Part shown: positions 21,141 to 29,886 of the stretch, piece by piece
Layout: each line of letters starts with the position of its first letter
How positions within the stretch are numbered: the stretch's first letter is position 1
Made by a program: the position numbers and the translations under genes
Notes under the pieces: generated by a model
Database searches by the model: none
What the model saw: the letters and a program-made list of their open reading frames with translations, nothing else
Told to the model about the DNA's origin: nothing
Assembly (NCBI RefSeq): GCF_025699255.1
Contig: NZ_JAILWA010000002.1
Coordinates: forward strand, 131,985-164,947
DNA from: Nitrosopumilus sp.
GTDB lineage: Archaea > Thermoproteota > Nitrososphaeria > Nitrososphaerales > Nitrosopumilaceae
Length of the DNA stretch: 32,963 nucleotides
Direction of reading: 5' to 3'

Positions 21141-21494
21141 ATGTCTGCTGAAGAATTAGATCAAAAATGTGATTTGATTTTGAAAGAACCAGAAATTCGT
21201 TTTGCCGGATTTTTAGATATGATGGGAAATCTAGTTGCCGGTTCTTTCTCAGATGGAGTTAAACCTCTAAAAGATGACAATGAACGCAAAAAAATGTTCA
21301 TTGAAGCTGTATTGAGAATAAGAACTAGACAAGACTTTGATGAAAATCTTGGACCTGTAGAATATGCTGCTGCAAGAAGAAAAAATGTAGTGACCTTTAC
21401 CTTTCTGTATGGCGATAGGGTTCTCTTTATTTCAGCAGAACCTAATGTGGATATTGATAAAACTGCAAGAAAAGTAATGAGTTTGCTATCCTAA
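21141..21494 (+). CDS. Roadblock-like conserved thaumarchaeal protein (DUF6659-type)
   Basis: 117 residues. The order helix, strand FAGFLDMMGNLVAGSF, helix with RIRTRQDF, then strands VVTFTFLYGDRVLFISAE and a final helix resembles the roadblock/LC7 or profilin-like sensor fold. I recall thaumarchaeal proteins of this kind under the label DUF6659, but could not check. A TTTTTATT box is centred 26-27 bp before the ATG (leaderless). Its stop overlaps the stop of a 28-residue gene on the other strand. Function unknown; regulators of small GTPases or of taxis use this fold. Confidence 0.65.
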   Translation: MSAEELDQKCDLILKEPEIRFAGFLDMMGNLVAGSFSDGVKPLKDDNERKKMFIEAVLRIRTRQDFDENLGPVEYAAARRKNVVTFTFLYGDRVLFISAEPNVDIDKTARKVMSLLS

Positions 21495-21577
21495 ATTCTC
21501 CACAAAATACTCATTGCACCATAAAATGCTATAACTGAAATTATTATTGCAATGACTCCTTTTGTTGAATCTTTCAT
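21491..21577 (-). CDS. 28-residue single-membrane-span protein
   Basis: ATG-started frame coding for MKDSTKGVIAIIISVIAFY followed by GAMSILWRI. A polar start, about 17 hydrophobic residues and a basic end (WRI) make a textbook single-span membrane peptide. It converges on, and overlaps by four bases, the stop of the roadblock-like gene. Short spans like this can arise by chance in AT-rich DNA, but the clean start and charge bias support it. Confidence 0.45.
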   Translation of the reverse strand: MKDSTKGVIAIIISVIAFYGAMSILWRI

Positions 21578-21620
21578 AACTAAAATTCAAAAATCATAAA
21601 TTAAAGCTTGTTGTAAATTA

Positions 21621-21818
21621 TCAACTATGCTTTCCTACAAAGCAATGTTTGCATATTTTGCTTCCTACTCTAGTTCTTAGAAAATCAATTTTTTCACCAT
21701 CTAGTCTTCCGTGCTGAATTAAATTTAGCAATTCCTCTCCATCAATTATTTCAAAATTTGTCTTACAATCACATTTAGAACACTGACAATCAATTTTTGA
21801 ACCCAATGATTTTCTCAA
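21621..21818 (-). CDS. Small Cys-rich putative zinc protein
   Basis: 65 residues from a TTG at 21818. Cysteines occur as CQCSKCDC (about residues 11-18) and CKHC (about 56-59), separated by a helix (DGEELLNLIQHGRLDGEK). This is consistent with one treble-clef-like zinc site. The middle segment resembles other thaumarchaeal small proteins, but no family name is known to me. It belongs to a run of four small minus-strand genes, three of them with CxxC pairs. Confidence 0.55.
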   Translation of the reverse strand: MRKSLGSKIDCQCSKCDCKTNFEIIDGEELLNLIQHGRLDGEKIDFLRTRVGSKICKHCFVGKHS

Positions 21819-21830
21819 TCAAATTCAATC

Positions 21831-21995
21831 TTAAAAATTCTTTTTCAAATCAGGGTCTTCATATTTTTCCCAAATCTCCATTTTCAACCAACAATCATTA
21901 CATGTGGTTGGCATATCATCTATCTCCTCATGTGAGATTGGAGTATTCTGATGACAAATTTTACATGTAAAATATTCTATAATTAACTCTGACAT
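21831..21995 (-). CDS. 54-residue zinc-ribbon protein
   Basis: ATG-started frame of 54 codons, below usual length cut-offs. It begins MSELIIEYFTCKICH and has CKIC (11-14) and CNDC (32-35) around a short acidic loop (SHEEIDDMPT), then an amphipathic helix (WLKMEIWEKYEDPDLKK). A four-Cys zinc ribbon is clear. It lies 12 bp upstream of the Cys-rich gene at 21621-21818 on the same strand, so the two are probably cotranscribed. Confidence 0.65.
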   Translation of the reverse strand: MSELIIEYFTCKICHQNTPISHEEIDDMPTTCNDCWLKMEIWEKYEDPDLKKNF

Positions 21996-22043
21996 GCGTA
22001 AATTTTGCAATTATCGCTTTAAAGCATCACTATGCAATATGTA

Positions 22044-22229
22044 CTATACTCCAAATGACTGAGATTTTTTCTCACACATTGGACAATTCAGTCCCTTTGT
22101 CTCCATTCCGCACTTTTTACAGTAAACATCAATTCCTGCAACTTCTCGTGGACTAGTTTTAGCAATTTTTACAATCAGAATGACTACTATCAAAACTCCT
22201 ATTGCAATTCCAATGTATGCTAGTACCAT
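22044..22229 (-). CDS. Membrane-anchored zinc-ribbon protein
   Basis: 61 residues: a transmembrane helix (residues 1-22, YIGIAIGVLIVVILIV), a short linker with KIAKTSPREV, and a zinc ribbon CKKC...CPMC (about 37-53) on what is probably the cytoplasmic side given the positive linker. No further domain. The small size and layout suggest a membrane tether for a complex. Function unknown. Confidence 0.65.
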   Translation of the reverse strand: MVLAYIGIAIGVLIVVILIVKIAKTSPREVAGIDVYCKKCGMETKGLNCPMCEKKSQSFGV

Positions 22230-22264
22230 ACTAACTATACAACTTCATAGAATAAAAATCCCAT

Positions 22265-22483
22265 TTACACCGTTAAAACATACTGGTTTGCCAAAATTTT
22301 CTTGACATCTTCAATGTATTGTCGTTTTGTACTACCTACGAATCTCCATCTAGTTTGCATCTCATCTTCTAATATCTCATATACAAGATCAATTTCTTCA
22401 CCTGCATCAATTTCTCTTTTTGCAATCTCCACTAGTTCTTGCAACCGGAGTTTCTTTCTCCAAGTATGAGCACAATCGGCCAT
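22265..22483 (-). CDS. Small helical conserved-looking protein
   Basis: 72 residues, helical and charged, with one Cys-His pair at the start (MADCAHTW). The core LRLQELVEIAKREIDAGEE and ILEDEMQTRWRFVGSTKRQY is followed by VKKILANQYV. No domain recognised. It sits between the anchored zinc ribbon and the HxH protein, all on the minus strand. Confidence 0.55.
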   Translation of the reverse strand: MADCAHTWRKKLRLQELVEIAKREIDAGEEIDLVYEILEDEMQTRWRFVGSTKRQYIEDVKKILANQYVLTV

Positions 22484-22531
22484 TTACTTTTTCATAGAAT
22501 TATTACCTAAAAGTATCACTATACATTGGAA

Positions 22532-23251
22532 CTAGACAGAGATATCTTTTCCTGGAATTATCTTACTAGCTTTTGGAATGTCATGAATTTCTAAACTGTT
22601 CAAATATTTCATCTTCTCAGATACCAAACTAGGATCACCCAACAGTATCAAGATTCTGTCATTGTGTCTTATTTCATACAGATTGATGTTTGAGATGGAC
22701 TTTCCATTTACCAAAACTGTAATTGATTTTTCTGAATCAATACAGTTTTGAGAAGGATCAGTTTGTCCTCTTAACACAATACATTCAGATGTTATCTCCA
22801 ATCCAATTGATGAGAATAACATGTCTAATGGAACATCAGTTGCATGTTTGTGAATCAGGTATTCATTATCATTTTCAAAATGAATATACTTACTTTGCAG
22901 TTGAAATCGTGGATGTGAAAAATCTATTTGATCTCCATTTATAAAAACAACAATTGCTGCATGTACATGATCACTACCAAAATGTCCTACTCCATAATGT
23001 TCGACCATTCTCTCTTCTAATGTCTTGAATGCATTGTTATCTAAAATTTCAGAATCTATCTCACTTTGATTCATAAAATAATATGCAAATATTCCAGCAG
23101 CTACTATTACAAATACAATTCCAAAAATTGCAAGTGCCTTACTTTTTGATTTTGTCTCTATTTCAGGCTCAAAATATGCAGAATTACTCTCATCCATTCT
23201 TCCTGGAAGGCTAAAATCAGAGTCCTCCTTTGGCAGAACTTTGTCAGTCAA
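22532..23251 (-). CDS. Membrane-anchored HxH-domain protein
   Basis: 239 residues: a cytoplasmic start of about 38 residues, one membrane helix (about 39-62, ALAIFGIVFVIVAAGIFAYYF), then an outer domain. This has HYGVGHFGSDHVHAAIVVF, a strand-loop INGDQIDFSHPRF, IHFENDNEYLIHKHATDVPL and DMLFSSIGLEI. The clustered His residues (HVH, IHF, IHKHA) look like a metal site. I remember thaumarchaeal proteins with this HxHA..V.INGxxxDF...IHxHA pattern, sometimes labelled protein-disulfide isomerase, yet no CxxC is present here. It ends in a beta-grasp-like part with VLVNGKSISNINLY. Function unknown; metal handling at the outer face is the best guess. Confidence 0.6.
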   Translation of the reverse strand: MTDKVLPKEDSDFSLPGRMDESNSAYFEPEIETKSKSKALAIFGIVFVIVAAGIFAYYFMNQSEIDSEILDNNAFKTLEERMVEHYGVGHFGSDHVHAAIVVFINGDQIDFSHPRFQLQSKYIHFENDNEYLIHKHATDVPLDMLFSSIGLEITSECIVLRGQTDPSQNCIDSEKSITVLVNGKSISNINLYEIRHNDRILILLGDPSLVSEKMKYLNSLEIHDIPKASKIIPGKDISV

Positions 23252-23297
23252 GTTATAACCATTGTAGTTTTATCGTATAAATTCTCATGTCTGAATT

Positions 23298-24281
23298 TTA
23301 TCTGTATTCCCCCCCACAATCTCCAATGACATCAAACAAGTCATTTGATTTTGAAGTTACATCATCAATCATTGTTGTATCTTGCTCATCTAGTTTCACA
23401 TCAAAGACTTTAGAGTTATCTTCTCTGTGTTCTACAATTCCTAGTCGTGCACCAATTATTGCTCCTGCAACTTGTGGTTTATCCAGAACAAATCTTGTTG
23501 CAACATTTGCTATGCTACAGTTGTGTTTTTGTGAAATCTCGTTTAAAACATATAACAATTCTTGGAATAATTGCCATCCTCCCCATACATCTATCATGTT
23601 CTTGTATTTTTGAAGACTAGATGTGCTCAAACCTCCCCTGTGAGGCTCGTCTGCTCCCAGATATTTCTCTGAAAAGAATCCTCCAAGTAAAGTTCCATAG
23701 GATAGAATTTTGATTTCGTGTTTTGCAAAAAATGGTGCCATTAACTTGTCTGGTCTTTGATCTAGTATGGAATACTGAACTTGATTTGATACTATGTTGT
23801 ATCCATGCTCTTTCATTATTTTGACTCGCTCTGTATCAAAGTTTGTTAATCCAAGATGTTTGATTTTGTTTTCTTTTTGTAGTTTTGATAATACTTCTAG
23901 TGCATCAAGATAACTAGAATCATTGTAATCCCACCAATGAAACTGGAGCAAGTCAATACAATCTATATTCATCTTTTGTAGTGATTGATCAATATGGTAA
24001 GTTACAATACTGTTGCTCATTGGACCTGGATTTGGAACAAACTTTGTTAGCGCCTGAAATTTTTTCTCTGGATTAATTTTTTTCCTAAATTCTCCGATTA
24101 ATGATTCTGCAGGCCCGTAAATATCTGCCAAATCCCATGTGGTAAATCCTGCATCTTGATACTTTTCCATATCTAAAATTGCCGCATCCGTTTCTATCTG
24201 ACCATGGCCTCCTGCTACCTGCCACATTCCATTTAGGATTCTACAAATCTCCAAGTCGTCTGCAAGAAGAACCTTATCCAT
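23298..24281 (-). CDS. Aldo/keto reductase
   Basis: 327-residue TIM-barrel NAD(P)H oxidoreductase. The catalytic tetrad can be placed: Asp in FTTWDLADIYG, Tyr in the same motif, Lys in ALTKFVP and His in LLQFHWWDY. The helical motif GLTNFDTERV and the C-terminal IIGAR (nucleotide site) complete the family pattern. FHWWDYND is typical of an archaeal/plant subgroup. The substrate is unknown. It is divergent from the phasin-like gene at 24355. Confidence 0.9.
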   Translation of the reverse strand: MDKVLLADDLEICRILNGMWQVAGGHGQIETDAAILDMEKYQDAGFTTWDLADIYGPAESLIGEFRKKINPEKKFQALTKFVPNPGPMSNSIVTYHIDQSLQKMNIDCIDLLQFHWWDYNDSSYLDALEVLSKLQKENKIKHLGLTNFDTERVKIMKEHGYNIVSNQVQYSILDQRPDKLMAPFFAKHEIKILSYGTLLGGFFSEKYLGADEPHRGGLSTSSLQKYKNMIDVWGGWQLFQELLYVLNEISQKHNCSIANVATRFVLDKPQVAGAIIGARLGIVEHREDNSKVFDVKLDEQDTTMIDDVTSKSNDLFDVIGDCGGEYR

Positions 24282-24354
24282 GCTCTAGTATTGTCATGAC
24301 TCCTAAAACATGTTTTTACAATAATCTTAAATTCTCAATTCTTATAGAAAAATT

Positions 24355-24753
24355 ATGGCTCAAAACAATGATAATGACATATTTGAAGAAATAAACAAAA
24401 AATATTTCACAGAACTGGAACATTCTGTTCCACATATTCAACAAACACTGTTTGATTTACAAAATGAATGTTACAAGTCTTGGAGACATGCAGTTGATGC
24501 AAACACATCACTGTACAAGGAATTTTTAGCAGATTCGGGTTATGAAATTCCAAAGGCTGCACAAGATATTCTAACTACGATGGGAGATGAGGCTACAAAA
24601 TATCGAAATATCTGCAACAAGATTGCAATATCTAACATTGAAACTACAAAGAATGCTGCCAAAACATGGAATGATAATGCAGATGCATTTGTAGATTTGA
24701 ATAGAAAAATTATGCATTACTGGCTCTCCGCGTTTTCTCAAAAAAGAAAATAA
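24355..24753 (+). CDS. Helical phasin-like protein
   Basis: 132 residues, all helical, no Cys motif or signal. Two long amphipathic helices (about 20-60 and 70-130) with FDLQNECYKSWRHAVDAN and TTKNAAKTWNDNADAFVDLN recall phasins, the coat proteins of polyhydroxyalkanoate granules. Some thaumarchaea carry PHA synthase genes, but none is in this window, so the link is inference. A TTAAATT box is centred 25-26 bp before the ATG (leaderless). HisRS follows in the same direction after 75 bp. Confidence 0.5.
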   Translation: MAQNNDNDIFEEINKKYFTELEHSVPHIQQTLFDLQNECYKSWRHAVDANTSLYKEFLADSGYEIPKAAQDILTTMGDEATKYRNICNKIAISNIETTKNAAKTWNDNADAFVDLNRKIMHYWLSAFSQKRK

Positions 24754-24827
24754 TCCTCACCATTCCACCAATTATTTCCATTCATTACAGAAATATCTAA
24801 ATCAGAATCAATTGAGAACTAATTATC

Positions 24828-26111
24828 TTGGAATTGCCACGTGGAATGAAAGACTTTGAGGACGAAGAAAACGCAAACATTGAACACATTAGATCTCATT
24901 TTAAGAAAATTTCAAATTTGTATGGATTTTCATTCATGGACCCATCCCCCATTGAATTATTATCAACGCTAGAGACAAAATCAGGCCCAGGAATTCGTGA
25001 TGAGATTTACTATTTCAGAGACAAAGGAGATAGAGAGGTAGCATTACGATTTGATTTTACAATGGGTCTGACAAGATATGCAGCATCCCAAAAATCAATG
25101 AAGCTTCCAGCAAAAATTTCAGCATTTGGTGGAGTATTCAGATATGATGAACCACAAAAGGGAAGATATAGATATTTTCACCAGTGGGATATCGAGATTT
25201 ATGGCAAAGCCAGCCTTGAATCAGAAGCTGAAGTAATTGAAATTACATCAAGATTGTTTGATTCCCTATTACTCAAAGATATCACAATTGATGTCAATCA
25301 CAGAAATCTAGTAGAGTCTTACATTAACAAAACATTTGATTCAAAAGAACCGGAACTTGTTGCAGATATTTTGCGTGCAGTTGACAAAATTGCAAAAAAA
25401 TCCAAAGAACAGATTCTGACTGAATTCCAAGAGAAAGGATATGAAACTGCAAAACTAGAAAAGATTCTAGAGTTTTCACAAATCAAAGGAACTATTTCAG
25501 AAGTGGAAAAAGCTTTTGATACAACACAACTAGAATCATGGAGTGAACTAAAAGGATTAATTGATTCACTAGAAAACAGAGGAGTTTCTAATGTCAGAAT
25601 TAATTTTGGTATAGTTAGAGGATTAGATTACTATTCCGGAATTGTCTTTGAAGTCTTTGACAAGAATTCAAAATTAGGTGCATTAGCTGGTGGAGGAAGA
25701 TATGATACACTAACCAAAGCTTTCAACAGAGAAGATATTGGTGCAACAGGAGTTGCAGGAGGTGTTGAAAGAATTATTTTAACCATGCAAGAACAAAAAA
25801 TAATTCCAGAATCTTCCCAAAGTAGAGTTGCAGTTTTATACATCAATGATGAGATGCAAAAAGTTGCTCATTCTATTGCATCATTACTCAGATTAAACAA
25901 CATTCCAACTGATATTGATTTGGCAGGACGTAATATGAAAAAACAAATGGACATTGCAAATAATGCAAAGATTGCAATCATTGTAGGACCACAAGAGTTA
26001 GAAAACGGAAATGTAGTTCTCAAAGATATGGTAAATGGAACTGAAGGAACTATTTCTCTAGAAAAATTAACTGAGGATCCAAAATCTATTCTTAATTTAG
26101 AAATGCTCTAG
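24828..26111 (+). CDS. hisS: Histidyl-tRNA synthetase
   Basis: 427 residues, class IIa. Motif 1 is in the first 60 residues; motif 2 is FRYDEPQKGRYRYFHQWDIE (about 105-124). The histidine-specific loops GIVRGLDYYSGIVFEV and GALAGGGRYDTL (about 265-300) hold the catalytic Arg. The C-terminal anticodon-binding domain (about 340-420) is present. The start is TTG at 24828. Its 3' end overlaps by 20 bp the 3' end of the convergent aIF6 gene. Confidence 0.97.
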   Translation: MELPRGMKDFEDEENANIEHIRSHFKKISNLYGFSFMDPSPIELLSTLETKSGPGIRDEIYYFRDKGDREVALRFDFTMGLTRYAASQKSMKLPAKISAFGGVFRYDEPQKGRYRYFHQWDIEIYGKASLESEAEVIEITSRLFDSLLLKDITIDVNHRNLVESYINKTFDSKEPELVADILRAVDKIAKKSKEQILTEFQEKGYETAKLEKILEFSQIKGTISEVEKAFDTTQLESWSELKGLIDSLENRGVSNVRINFGIVRGLDYYSGIVFEVFDKNSKLGALAGGGRYDTLTKAFNREDIGATGVAGGVERIILTMQEQKIIPESSQSRVAVLYINDEMQKVAHSIASLLRLNNIPTDIDLAGRNMKKQMDIANNAKIAIIVGPQELENGNVVLKDMVNGTEGTISLEKLTEDPKSILNLEML

Positions 26112-26757
26112 TGAGCATCATAATTTCAGGACCGCTGGTCAATGAACCTACAACCACACAGTGATTGTTGACCAATATGCCTGATGAGACATAGGGAATA
26201 CCATTGTTAATTGAACTCTGTTCAATTTTTGTGCCTAACATATTGGCTATGGTCTTCATGTCTTCTTCATCAGCTTCTGGATGAATGGCCGAACCAGAAT
26301 TGTTTGCCACCAAGACAACTCCTGTCTGATTGAATCCTGCAATTTTTTTCTGTAATACCTCAACTCCCAAAACATCTGAAATATTTTGACAGTCCTGTTT
26401 TGATAACCATGGTGATACTACTGCCCCTTTGTCATTTGCACAGATTAAGTTTCCAAGTGCATTAAATTTAGTATCTAAAACTCCAACTTCTAAATTAGTT
26501 TCAGCTTTGAGAAAATCATATTCATTTTGATATGCAGTATTTGGAAGTAAGATTCCTTTATTGTTCATGACAGACAAAGCTCCAATCAGTCTAGTATTTG
26601 CAACTGCAGTATTGTAAATTTCAATATCTAGATATTTTGCAAGTTTATCCGATTTGGTTTTAGCAAATCCCATTGGGACTAAACCAATACTGTCGTTTAC
26701 TGAAATGTATACTCCAAGGTTCGGTCCACGATACACATCATACTTGATAATATCCAT
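26092..26757 (-). CDS. eif6: Ribosome anti-association factor aIF6
   Basis: 221 residues forming the five-fold pseudo-symmetric aIF6/eIF6 fold. Repeats are seen as LGVYISVNDSIGLVP, NTRLIGALSVMNNKGILLP, ALGNLICANDKGAVVSP, QTGVVLVANNSGSAIHP and SSGILVNNHCVVVGSLTSGP, each ending in the conserved Pro-rich turn. aIF6 binds the 50S subunit and blocks 30S joining. Convergent with hisS, overlapping by 20 bp, and divergent from the first ferredoxin. Confidence 0.97.
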   Translation of the reverse strand: MDIIKYDVYRGPNLGVYISVNDSIGLVPMGFAKTKSDKLAKYLDIEIYNTAVANTRLIGALSVMNNKGILLPNTAYQNEYDFLKAETNLEVGVLDTKFNALGNLICANDKGAVVSPWLSKQDCQNISDVLGVEVLQKKIAGFNQTGVVLVANNSGSAIHPEADEEDMKTIANMLGTKIEQSSINNGIPYVSSGILVNNHCVVVGSLTSGPEIMMLTRAFLN

Positions 26758-26829
26758 ATCCAGAGAATTAACACTTGATCGTTATGAACGTAAGGAAATT
26801 TTTTGTTCCTAATTTGATCGGCTATTCAC

Positions 26830-26841
26830 TTGTATGTACAA
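26830..26841. promoter_or_regulatory. Palindrome upstream of the first ferredoxin gene
   Basis: TTGTA/TACAA arms with a two-base spacer, 47-58 bp before the ATG and just upstream of the TATA box (26858-26865). A second inverted pair AGGAA/TTCCT lies at 26793-26810. Both could be regulator sites for the ferredoxin or the divergent aIF6 gene. Confidence 0.3.
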
Positions 26842-26869
26842 GATACAGCTATCTAGCTTTAAATAATAA

Positions 26870-27397
<528 letters not shown>

Positions 27398-27502
27398 GTT
27401 TTACAGATCTTATCTAAAAATTTTCAATTTTTCTATTTCTTTTTAAGTTTAGTCCCAACTAATTTTGTCTAGATTTAAATAATATTTCTGAATATTATCA
27501 CT

Positions 27503-28051
27503 ATGGCAGAATTACAAATACCAGAAGACTTTTGTCACAACGATGTAAAACCAACAGGAAAAACAAGCCATGCAGATGGTGAAAATTTCCACTGGATTTG
27601 GGGTGAAGGAAGAACTGATGGTGCAGCATTCTCAAACGAAGATGTAAAAGCAGCCTATGAAGCAAGAGGAGAAAAACAAGTTCCTCTTGGAATTCACGGT
27701 ACTACTGTTGCAGTCGATTGGGATTCCTGTGTAGCCGCTGGTTCATGCATGAGTGTATGTCCAGTCCAAACATTCCAATGGTACAGAACCGAAAAAGATA
27801 TTCCAGCAGAAAAATGCTTAGGAGAAACTTTTGAAGGAACTGGCTTGACAGAACAAGACGAGAGATTAGATTATACAGACAAATCACAACCAATCAGAGA
27901 ACACGATTGTACAGTTTGTATGGCTTGTCAAGAAATTTGTCCTGAAGGAGCTATTCGAATCGAATCAGCTAACCAAGAATGGCACGAGAAAGCAGCCGGA
28001 ACCTATGTCCTTATGTCATCTGGTTCTGAAAACCCACACGCACACGATTAA
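27503..28051 (+). CDS. Zinc-ferredoxin family ferredoxin, paralog 2
   Basis: 182 residues, clearly a paralog of the preceding gene over its whole length, including the acidic insert and the KDIPA segment. Clusters: C76, C82, C86, C136, C139, C142, C146. The residue at the Asp position of the first cluster is Ala79, so the [3Fe-4S] site should not easily take a fourth iron. Zinc-ligand positions: His30 (as His19) and His65 (as His34) are kept, the Asp76 position is Gln129, and His23 is nearby. The promoter TTTAAATA is centred 25-26 bp before the ATG, as in paralog 1. A C-terminal tail of about 20 residues (ending ENPHAHD) is extra. Confidence 0.93.
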   Translation: MAELQIPEDFCHNDVKPTGKTSHADGENFHWIWGEGRTDGAAFSNEDVKAAYEARGEKQVPLGIHGTTVAVDWDSCVAAGSCMSVCPVQTFQWYRTEKDIPAEKCLGETFEGTGLTEQDERLDYTDKSQPIREHDCTVCMACQEICPEGAIRIESANQEWHEKAAGTYVLMSSGSENPHAHD

Positions 28052-28060
28052 AAAGAATTT

Positions 28061-28079
28061 TTTTCTTTTTTCTTATTTT
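28061..28079 (+). terminator. Poly-T terminator after paralog 2 ferredoxin
   Basis: A run of T broken only by single C/A bases begins about 10 bp after the ferredoxin stop, with no strong hairpin. This is the usual archaeal intrinsic terminator form. Confidence 0.5.
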
Positions 28080-28126
28080 TCTAAATTACCTCAACAGATT
28101 TTAACCGCTTTTATCCAAGATTTTTT

Positions 28127-28210
28127 GCAGAGGTCGCCTAGCTCGGTAGGGCGCGGGCCTTGAGAGCCTGTGTGCGCAAGCATACGGGGGTTCAAATCCC
28201 TCTCTCTGCG
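28127..28210 (+). tRNA. tRNA-Ser (anticodon UGA)
   Basis: 84 nt cloverleaf. The acceptor is GCAGAGG with TCTCTGC (one G-U) and the discriminator is G. The anticodon stem CGGGC/GCCTG holds loop CTTGAGA, giving UGA. The long class II variable arm is GTGTGCGCAAGCATAC. The T arm carries TTCAAAT. Discriminator G with a long variable arm fits serine. No CCA is encoded; TTTTT follows directly as terminator. The gene is immediately downstream of the convergent rfcS end. Confidence 0.95.
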
Positions 28211-28213
28211 TTT

Positions 28214-29164
28214 TTAATTTTCTATCTTGGCTAGTTCTGCTAGCATTGCAGATAACTGAATTTCAGAATTTGCTCCAACTAGAACTCTATAATCATACTT
28301 TGCAATAATCTCTAAAATATCAGCAAGCTTGTCATGTTTTGATTTGAATACTGCAGAATTTAGATATTTTAGAAAATCAGATTCAGACATTCCATAGACT
28401 TTGATTAACTCTATCATTTTTTCTCTGGCATCTGCAACTTTTCCAGATAGTGCAATTTTTAGAACTTCATCGACGTCGCTTGTTTTGGTCAGTCCTGCCG
28501 ATGATTTTACATTCTCCTCTGTTATTGCACCAAGACTTGCCGTTGCTTGAAGTAGATTGATTGCATGTCTCAAATCTCCCTCTGAATAATCATAAATGGC
28601 CTTGAGGCCTTTTTTGTCCGTCTTTACTTTCTCTTTTTTGGCAATCTCTTCAAGTCTTTCAATTACGTCTTCTGCAGGAATTGATGTAAATTTGAAGGTG
28701 GCACATCTACTCTGAATTGGATCGATAATTTTTGAAATATTGTTAGCAATGAAAATAAATCTGCATATTTTAGCAGTATCTTCTATAATTCGCCTTAATG
28801 CTGTCTGGGCGTCTGCAGTCATCTCATCAGCTTCATCTAAAATGATAATTTTGAAAGGGACATCTGCCATTCCTGCAAATCTGGAGAATTTTTTCACTTT
28901 TTCTCTGACCATTCCAATTCCTCTCTCATCTGATGCGTTTAGCTCAAGTGTGTAGTCTTTGGCATAGTCTCCCAAAATTTGTCTTGCAATACACAGTGCA
29001 GCTGTAGTCTTTCCTACTCCTGCAGAACCTGAAAACATCAAGTGTGGCATGTCTGTAGGGTCTTTGATTAGAGCTTCCAAACTTCCGATAATCTCGGTTT
29101 GGTTTACAACTTCAGAAAGTTTCATGGGTCTGTACTTTTCAACCCACATTCCTGTTGCAGTCAT
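28214..29164 (-). CDS. rfcS: Replication factor C small subunit
   Basis: 316 residues from the ATG at 29164. A TTTATTAA box centred 26-27 bp upstream supports this start over the TTG at 29173. It loads the PCNA clamp together with RfcL. The family start MWVEKYRP, Walker A SGSAGVGKTT (about 45-54), Walker B ILDEADEM (about 108-115), the SRC arginine-finger motif (about 152-154) and the AAA+ lid and collar (about 170-310) are present. It is divergent from the GINS-MCM operon, across a 191-bp region rich in GATC palindromes. Confidence 0.96.
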   Translation of the reverse strand: MTATGMWVEKYRPMKLSEVVNQTEIIGSLEALIKDPTDMPHLMFSGSAGVGKTTAALCIARQILGDYAKDYTLELNASDERGIGMVREKVKKFSRFAGMADVPFKIIILDEADEMTADAQTALRRIIEDTAKICRFIFIANNISKIIDPIQSRCATFKFTSIPAEDVIERLEEIAKKEKVKTDKKGLKAIYDYSEGDLRHAINLLQATASLGAITEENVKSSAGLTKTSDVDEVLKIALSGKVADAREKMIELIKVYGMSESDFLKYLNSAVFKSKHDKLADILEIIAKYDYRVLVGANSEIQLSAMLAELAKIEN

Positions 29165-29273
29165 GAATTTCAAAGACTAAATCCCATTAATAAATCCGAA
29201 TTGGTTATTGTAATATCCTGTACATTAAAATCAAAATCTTACATAATCAAGCGCGATCAGCCTGCAATTAATT

Positions 29274-29318
29274 AGGATCAATTGATCTCACTAAATTGTT
29301 AACAGAATTGATCGATCC
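29274..29318. promoter_or_regulatory. GATC-rich palindromic region between rfcS and gins
   Basis: GATCAATTGATC (29276-29287) is a perfect palindrome; GTTAAC (29298-29303) and ATTGATCGATC follow. AATTGATC recurs at 29280 and 29306, 26 bp apart. Six GATC sites occur in about 100 bp. This region drives replication genes on both sides, so a cell-cycle regulator site or an origin-related element is possible. The gins Shine-Dalgarno (GTGATC, 29346-29351) adds one of the GATCs. Confidence 0.4.
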
Positions 29319-29355
29319 CTTACTTGAGGGTCAAAATCAGAAAAAGTGATCTCAA

Positions 29356-29886
29356 ATGGAAATTGATAAAGTAGAAAAAGTACATTCGATTGGATATCGC
29401 CTAAAGGATGCTAAGGTTACAATAAATCAAGATTTCAAGTATAATGTAGCAGGCATGAAGATTGAGGGAAATCAAGGTGATACAAACAACATGCCGCAGT
29501 GGGTTGGAAAGATTCTATCTGAAAATAAAATTGGAACTCTGGATTCTCCAGATATGATTACACAACTAAAACAAGCCTTGTCAAAAGAAAAGATGGTTGG
29601 TGAATATCAAATCTCTACACTCGATCCACATTTCTACATTAGACTAAAAGAATCAATGACTGAACTAAACAGAGATGATTTTGATAAAGTTGAAAGCATG
29701 ATGCTAGAACTATTCCGAATGCGAAGAGGCAAACTAGTAAAGATTGCAGATTCCATCAAACTAAATTCTGAATTATACAACAAACTAACTGTTGAAGAAA
29801 GTATTTTCTACAAAACAATTCATGATAACAGTGTAGAGTTTGAAAAACAGATAAGAGGAGAGAGAAATGAGCACAGCACAAGCTAG
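29356..29886 (+). CDS. GINS complex subunit (Gins51-like)
   Basis: 176 residues. The central stretch LDPHFYIRLKESMTELN and FRMRRGKLVKIADSI match the helical A-domain of archaeal Gins51/Gins23 proteins (FY..L......R..KL..IA). A beta-rich B-domain precedes it, an unusual order that is found in some family members. GINS tethers MCM to GAN/RecJ and activates unwinding. It overlaps the MCM start by 20 bp. The start ATG follows GTGATC, a perfect match to the anti-SD of archaeal 16S rRNA. The position next to MCM is common in archaea. Confidence 0.82.
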   Translation: MEIDKVEKVHSIGYRLKDAKVTINQDFKYNVAGMKIEGNQGDTNNMPQWVGKILSENKIGTLDSPDMITQLKQALSKEKMVGEYQISTLDPHFYIRLKESMTELNRDDFDKVESMMLELFRMRRGKLVKIADSIKLNSELYNKLTVEESIFYKTIHDNSVEFEKQIRGERNEHSTS

